Assembly: GCA_945883885.1 (NCBI GenBank)
Contig: CAMCYM010000045.1
Location: 1 to 9,483 of the forward strand
Direction: 5' to 3'
DNA: 9,483 nt
Origin: Chryseobacterium gleum
GTDB taxonomy: Bacteria > Bacteroidota > Bacteroidia > Flavobacteriales_D > Sanyastnellaceae
Shown here: positions 5,813 through 9,483 of the stretch, one piece after another
Layout of the letters: every line of letters begins with the position of its first letter
How positions within the stretch are numbered: position 1 is the first letter of the stretch
The notes under the pieces: model-generated
What the model was told of the DNA's origin: nothing
The model's input: the letters and a program-made list of their open reading frames with translations, nothing else
Database searches by the model: none
Translations under genes and position numbers: made by a program

Positions 5813-6967
5813 ATGCCCACTGACCCTTTGGCCCATATGCGGCCCCTTCAAGACTCGGAAGTACCTGAAGCAGCGAAGTTTCTGCGGGAAGAAGTGGACT
5901 GGCATGCAGAGTTAGATGGCATGCTCGGACATGCCGCAGTGCAAGATTTGGTCGCTGCTTTGCATGCGGTTTCCTCGGTATGCGAGTTTCAGGAGCGGAT
6001 TTCTCAGCCGCTGATCCAGGTCTTGTTGCTGCATACCGCCGGAGAAGTAGTCTTTGAGTATCCGGAGCATTTTGACGCGCGCGGCGCTTTGTTCATTTCG
6101 AATCACCGGGACATCGTTCTCGACCCTTCCCTTGTCAATTTGGCCTTGGTGCAGCGGGGCTTTCCCACCACAGAAATCGGAATCGGCAGCAATCTGCTGC
6201 GATTGCCTTGGGTGGAGAAGCTTGTGCGCTTGAACAAGAGCTTCATCGTGCAACGCGGGGGCTCCCCTCGGGAGCAATTGCAGCGCAGTGCAGAGGTGGC
6301 GGCCTATGTTCGGGAGGCCATGCTCGAGCGCGCTGCAAGCGTTTGGCTCGCGCAGCGAGAAGGCCGGGCAAAAGACGGCGACGACCGCACGTCTCCCGCG
6401 TTGGTGCGCATGTTGCTCGACGAAGGCGGGCAAAGTGCTTGGAATGCCCTGCGCGTGCACCCGGTGTGCCTGACCTATGAATGGGACCCGTGCGATGCGA
6501 TGAAGGTGCGTGAAATCCTCCTGCGCGCCGCGGGAGATGGCGCGTACGAAAAGGCTTCCGGGGAAGACGAACGGAGCATGCGCCTCGGACTGCTCGGTCC
6601 CAAAGGCGGCATCCGCGTACGCATTTTGCCCCCTGTGGGATGGCTTGAGGGACCGGGCAGGACCGCCCACGTGTTGGCCGCAGAAATCGACCGGCACATT
6701 CACGCCGGTTACGAGCCTTTCCCATCCCATCTGTGGGCCGCTGCGCAAGTCACAGGTGAGGCGTTCGAGGGTCCGGAAGAAGTCCGTCAGGCATGCACAG
6801 CGCGCGTGGACGAGGTCGTCGCATACGTGCAAATGGACACCCCCTTCAGCAGGGATGAGATTGCAGCCGCCTGGTGTGCGATGACGGCTCAGCCTTTGCT
6901 CAACGCACGGGCTGCTTGGGCCATCACGATCCCCCCGGCAACCGCCGCATTCAGAGATTCCAACTGA
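5813..6967 (+). CDS. PlsB/PlsC-superfamily glycerophosphate acyltransferase
   Basis: A probable acyltransferase of 384 residues that would transfer a fatty acyl group to glycerol-3-phosphate or lysophosphatidate in phospholipid synthesis. The four family blocks appear in order: block I SNHRDIVLDP (96-105, with H98, D100 and D104), block II NKSFIVQRGG (141-150), block III VWLAQREGRAKDGDDRT (177-193), where REGR takes the place of the PEGTR/EGGRS motif, and block IV VHPVCLTYEWDP (215-226). No membrane segment is evident, so it may attach peripherally. The frame is open far upstream (from 4544) only because it lies antisense to the helicase. The true start is ATG 5813 or 5837, since both precede the conserved region and 5813 fits the 45-base divergent gap. 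The final 26 residues are encoded in the overlap with the methyltransferase gene and may be a non-conserved extension. Whether the substrate is glycerol-3-phosphate or 1-acylglycerol-3-phosphate is unknown. Confidence 0.82.
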   Translation: MPTDPLAHMRPLQDSEVPEAAKFLREEVDWHAELDGMLGHAAVQDLVAALHAVSSVCEFQERISQPLIQVLLLHTAGEVVFEYPEHFDARGALFISNHRDIVLDPSLVNLALVQRGFPTTEIGIGSNLLRLPWVEKLVRLNKSFIVQRGGSPREQLQRSAEVAAYVREAMLERAASVWLAQREGRAKDGDDRTSPALVRMLLDEGGQSAWNALRVHPVCLTYEWDPCDAMKVREILLRAAGDGAYEKASGEDERSMRLGLLGPKGGIRVRILPPVGWLEGPGRTAHVLAAEIDRHIHAGYEPFPSHLWAAAQVTGEAFEGPEEVRQACTARVDEVVAYVQMDTPFSRDEIAAAWCAMTAQPLLNARAAWAITIPPATAAFRDSN

Positions 6968-7638
6968 CCACTTCCTGGAATGGCGAGTGCCCCTGCGGCT
7001 GCCTCCCGCAGAGCAGGCGTAGGTCCGTGGGATTCCGATCCGACGCACACAATGGACGGTTCCCAGACGTGCCCTGCAATGTTCTGTCCCCCCGCATCCA
7101 GGATGTAACACGGAAGCGACGAAGAACGCACCGCATCTACCAAATCCACTTCCACCACAGGCACATGAAAGACGGCACCCATGGCGGCTTGGATGGTCTT
7201 TGCTGACCAGGGGTCTGCCCCCCGGTGATCTACCCATACTCCCGCACAACCGAACCACAGGGCCGTCCGAATCAGGGTGCCCACATTTCCGGGGTCGGAA
7301 ATTCCATCCAGTCCCAAAACAATCGGACAGACGGCCGCATGCACATCGAAAGCCGCAGACTGCACAGGTTTCTCTGCCAAAGCCAGAATGCCCGGTGCAG
7401 TTTTCATGGAACTCATGCGTTCCATCTCGCGCGCGCTGCACATTTCAGCAAGGGCCTCATGCGAAGCTGGAATGTCAGCGCACCGCTCCTGAACCGCGTA
7501 AATTCGCACGACCGTCCAACCGCTTCGGCACAGTTCCACTACACTTTTGACGCCCTCCACCACGACCAACCCGTCGGATGTCCGAGCACTGCGTTCCCGG
7601 AGGGCGCGGATGTGGAGCACGTCGTGTCGAGTAGCCAT
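6889..7638 (-). CDS. TrmH/SpoU-family RNA 2'-O-ribose methyltransferase
   Basis: An S-adenosylmethionine-dependent methyltransferase of 249 residues that modifies the 2'-OH of a nucleotide in tRNA or rRNA; SPOUT fold with a C-terminal trefoil knot, usually dimeric. Residues about 20-90 form the N-terminal substrate-binding domain (LVVVEGVKSVVEL, 24-36). SPOUT motif 1 is LDGISDPGNVGTLIRTALWFG (110-130), containing the catalytic-type arginine R124. Motif 2 is VCVGSESHG (197-205) and motif 3 IPGSGQLESLNAAVAGG (220-236) with N230. The motif 3 core reads SLNAAVA rather than the usual SLNVxVA, a mild change. The ATG at 7638 is the only plausible start and it overlaps the ATG of the divergent tamL-like gene. 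The C-terminal 26 codons or so overlap the end of the acyltransferase gene on the other strand. The exact RNA target cannot be told from the sequence. Confidence 0.93.
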   Translation of the reverse strand: MATRHDVLHIRALRERSARTSDGLVVVEGVKSVVELCRSGWTVVRIYAVQERCADIPASHEALAEMCSAREMERMSSMKTAPGILALAEKPVQSAAFDVHAAVCPIVLGLDGISDPGNVGTLIRTALWFGCAGVWVDHRGADPWSAKTIQAAMGAVFHVPVVEVDLVDAVRSSSLPCYILDAGGQNIAGHVWEPSIVCVGSESHGPTPALREAAAGALAIPGSGQLESLNAAVAGGIVMAQAARALSKG

Positions 7639-9483
7639 GGGAGGGAAGTGGCTTCGAATGTACGCGGTAGCCGCGGTGCTTTTTGCGAGTGCAGGCTGCC
7701 ATCCGACGCGGAATTTGCCCGATGGCGTGCATGTTTTGGTCGAGAATCGTGTCGAATGGCAACTCCCGGATTCCGGATTTCTAGGCGCAGTGCCTGAAAC
7801 GGCGCCCTATTTCCGCCAAAAGCCCGACCGTCGCACCTTCGGCATCCGCTTGCACGCCCGTGCCCATGCCTTGATCCGACCGGATCGGCTCGAGCAGGCG
7901 ACCCTGCGACGAGCGGAGCGCGGAAAAGCCCCTGGGGGCCTGCGGCACGCGGTGGCGCTGGGGTTCGGTGAACCGCCGGCCGTGGTGGACGCCGAAGCCA
8001 CGGACCGTACACGGAGGAGCCTTGAGGCCGTGGCGCGCGAGACCGGTTTCCTCGGGGCCACGGTCGTGGTGCGACCGGATACTTTGCGCCGACGCGGCAT
8101 CCGCATGCAGTATGCGGTGGACTGCGGCCCGCTTTGGACCATTCGATCAGTTCGGTTTCTGACCGAGGGCACAGGCATCTCCCCTGAAACCATCGAGTCC
8201 GGATGCCGCATCCGATCTGGGGGGGCATTCGACGTGCGTGCACTCGAGGCCGAACGCTCCCGGATTGCTTCTGTGCTCCAATCCGCCGGGTACGCCGGAT
8301 TCGACGAAGCCTACGTGAAGTTCATCGCGGACACGCTGGGGCAATCCGGGGCATCCGCGCACGGGGTAGACATCGATCTTGTGGTGTTGCCGCGGACCTA
8401 CACGTCCGGACCGGATGCAGAGGCCGTTCCGCACCGCCGTGCGCGGTTTGGAGAAATCCGCGTCCTCCAAGACCCTGCATTCGGCACGAAAACGCTTCGA
8501 CCAGAGCTACTTGCGCATTGCATCGCTGCAGAATCGGGCATGCGCTACAACCGCCAAGTCCTCGAACAAAGCTACCGGCGGCTGATGGCCTTGCCTGCGG
8601 TGGCACGTGTGGAAATCCCCACGGTCCCCGCCGCGGGGCATCCAGAAGGCGATCTGCTCGACGTGGAAGTCCGCATCGCCCCGAGGCCTCGGTTAGGCTG
8701 GGCCACTGAAATCGACTTCACCCGAACCGATGCACGGTACGGGCCGCTTGCACGGATGACCTGGACGGACCGCAACGCAAGCGGCCGTGGCGATGTCTTC
8801 GAAGCCGCCTTTTCCGGTGGAATTCTCTCGACGCGCCCCTTCAGTTACACGGAGGCTTCACTCGTCCCGAACAGCGGCGAGTGGTCCGGGGAGTTCCGAT
8901 ATTCCATTCCCGGGGTGCCGCCCTTCCCGTTGCGCCGATTTCGGCCGTCGAGCGCACCGCGCACCGAAGCGGCGGCTGCATTCCGGCGGGAGTCCCGACC
9001 GGACTATGTGCGAAAGACCCTCGCCGTGCGGCATGGGTTCAGTTGGATCGAGAATCCCGAACGCAACAGCACCGTGCAAGTCGATTTGCTCGAGGCGACC
9101 TTCACCGACATCGCCCCGACGACCGCGTTCGAGGTTTGGCTCGCAGGGGAGGACAATGCCTTTCTTTCCAGCCGATTCCAAGACTACGCAGCACTGCTGT
9201 CGCGGATCACGTGGGGCACCGGACTGCGCAACGGCCGTGGAAGCAACCGGATCTCCGTGGAATGGGCCGGTCAGGCGTTGCGCGCACTCGGATCCACGCT
9301 CGATTTGAGGCAGAATGCTGCGGACCAAATGTTGATTGCGGGCGTGCCGTTCGCGCAGTTCTTCCGCGTGGAGAACGAGCTTCGCTGGGCGCACAGCATC
9401 TCCGAAACGGGCACGTTCGCGATGCGGCTTTTCACGGGTGCGGGGCTCCCGGGGGCGAACCTTGGGACCTTGCCGTACGACCG
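7637..9483 (+). CDS. tamL: TamL-like BamA/TamA-family outer-membrane assembly lipoprotein (5' part, runs off the window)
   Basis: An open frame of 615 codons with no stop before the window end. The N-terminus has two basic residues, a hydrophobic stretch and a lipobox ending SAGC, so C21 should be lipidated. Then follow RNLPDG (25-30) and the stretch APYFRQKPDRRTFGIRL (56-72), close to the YYRQKPN-type signature I associate with Bacteroidota TamL, the lipoprotein form of TamA. POTRA-like modules lie at about 130-175, 175-250 and 265-347. From about 350 the sequence alternates like outer-membrane beta strands. It breaks off in LPYDR, just where family members continue into the F-x-GG-x-NSxRG substrate loop. 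The missing C-terminus is probably 150-250 residues. The role is insertion of outer-membrane proteins, usually with a TamB partner, whose gene may lie downstream. ATGs at 7610 and 7658 are in frame; 7637 gives the best signal peptide. No LES-type acidic surface signal follows C21. Confidence 0.85.
   Translation, partial: MGGKWLRMYAVAAVLFASAGCHPTRNLPDGVHVLVENRVEWQLPDSGFLGAVPETAPYFRQKPDRRTFGIRLHARAHALIRPDRLEQATLRRAERGKAPGGLRHAVALGFGEPPAVVDAEATDRTRRSLEAVARETGFLGATVVVRPDTLRRRGIRMQYAVDCGPLWTIRSVRFLTEGTGISPETIESGCRIRSGGAFDVRALEAERSRIASVLQSAGYAGFDEAYVKFIADTLGQSGASAHGVDIDLVVLPRTYTSGPDAEAVPHRRARFGEIRVLQDPAFGTKTLRPELLAHCIAAESGMRYNRQVLEQSYRRLMALPAVARVEIPTVPAAGHPEGDLLDVEVRIAPRPRLGWATEIDFTRTDARYGPLARMTWTDRNASGRGDVFEAAFSGGILSTRPFSYTEASLVPNSGEWSGEFRYSIPGVPPFPLRRFRPSSAPRTEAAAAFRRESRPDYVRKTLAVRHGFSWIENPERNSTVQVDLLEATFTDIAPTTAFEVWLAGEDNAFLSSRFQDYAALLSRITWGTGLRNGRGSNRISVEWAGQALRALGSTLDLRQNAADQMLIAGVPFAQFFRVENELRWAHSISETGTFAMRLFTGAGLPGANLGTLPYD
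7655..7662 (-). promoter_or_regulatory. Possible -7 element for the methyltransferase gene
   Basis: On the minus strand, TACATTCG differs from TAnnTTTG at one base and lies 16 bases before the methyltransferase ATG (7638). No clear -33 TTTG is seen upstream. It would lie inside the signal-peptide codons of the tamL-like gene. Weak. Confidence 0.2.

Noticed and set aside
5912..7441. 509-residue minus-strand open frame
   Set aside because: It lies antisense to the acyltransferase and in another frame of the methyltransferase gene, both with clear family motifs. Its Cys/Arg/Gly-rich composition is typical of a high-GC shadow frame.
1..9483. Mobile element, CRISPR, phage defence system or biosynthetic cluster
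   Set aside because: I saw no transposase, integrase, terminal repeats, spaced repeats, nuclease/toxin cassette or synthase. Every sizeable segment belongs to a housekeeping-type gene.

Overview
The window looks like an ordinary, gene-dense stretch of a high-GC (by eye around 60% or more) Bacteroidota chromosome. Four things suggest this phylum. Start codons lack Shine-Dalgarno sequences. Matches to the Bacteroidota -7 promoter element TAnnTTTG precede two genes. A TamL-type lipoprotein barrel sits next to a TrmH/SpoU methyltransferase. Two proteins (the small zinc-ribbon protein and the 'SNHRD' acyltransferase) resemble, from memory, families common in that phylum. I see no tRNA, rRNA, CRISPR array, insertion sequence, phage gene or attachment site. 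There is no non-coding gap longer than about 65 bases.

Layout, left to right. (1) 47-1228 (+) is an acetyl-CoA acetyltransferase (thiolase), coupled by an ATGA overlap to 1225-1980 (+), an SH3b + NlpC/P60 peptidase. (2) 1994-3163 (-) is a 3-hydroxyacyl-CoA dehydrogenase, convergent with the peptidase. (3) 3217-4059 (+) is a trimeric-type purine nucleoside phosphorylase, divergent from the dehydrogenase. (4) 4060-4123 holds two hairpins that look like a back-to-back terminator, followed directly by 4124-4516 (+), a small zinc-ribbon protein of unknown role. (5) 4493-5767 (-) is a DEAD-box RNA helicase whose 3' end overlaps that small gene. (6) 5813-6967 (+) is a PlsB/PlsC-type acyltransferase, divergent from the helicase and overlapping tail to tail with 6889-7638 (-), a TrmH/SpoU RNA 2'-O-methyltransferase. 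(7) 7637 to the window end (+) is the 5' part of a TamL-like outer-membrane assembly lipoprotein. Its start codon overlaps that of the methyltransferase within one CATG.

Functionally, the thiolase and the dehydrogenase catalyse neighbouring steps of short-chain acyl-CoA metabolism (acetoacetyl-CoA and 3-hydroxybutyryl-CoA, or the last steps of beta-oxidation), although they are on opposite strands. The peptidase (muropeptide cleavage), acyltransferase (phospholipid synthesis) and TamL (outer-membrane biogenesis) all serve the cell envelope. The phosphorylase, helicase and methyltransferase serve purine salvage and RNA metabolism. I found no convincing new multi-gene system. The points most worth a second look are an Asp at the base-recognition Asn position of the phosphorylase, a probable leaderless promoter for the helicase, the shared CATG start of trmH/tamL, and the zinc-ribbon gene that begins on a terminator-like hairpin.
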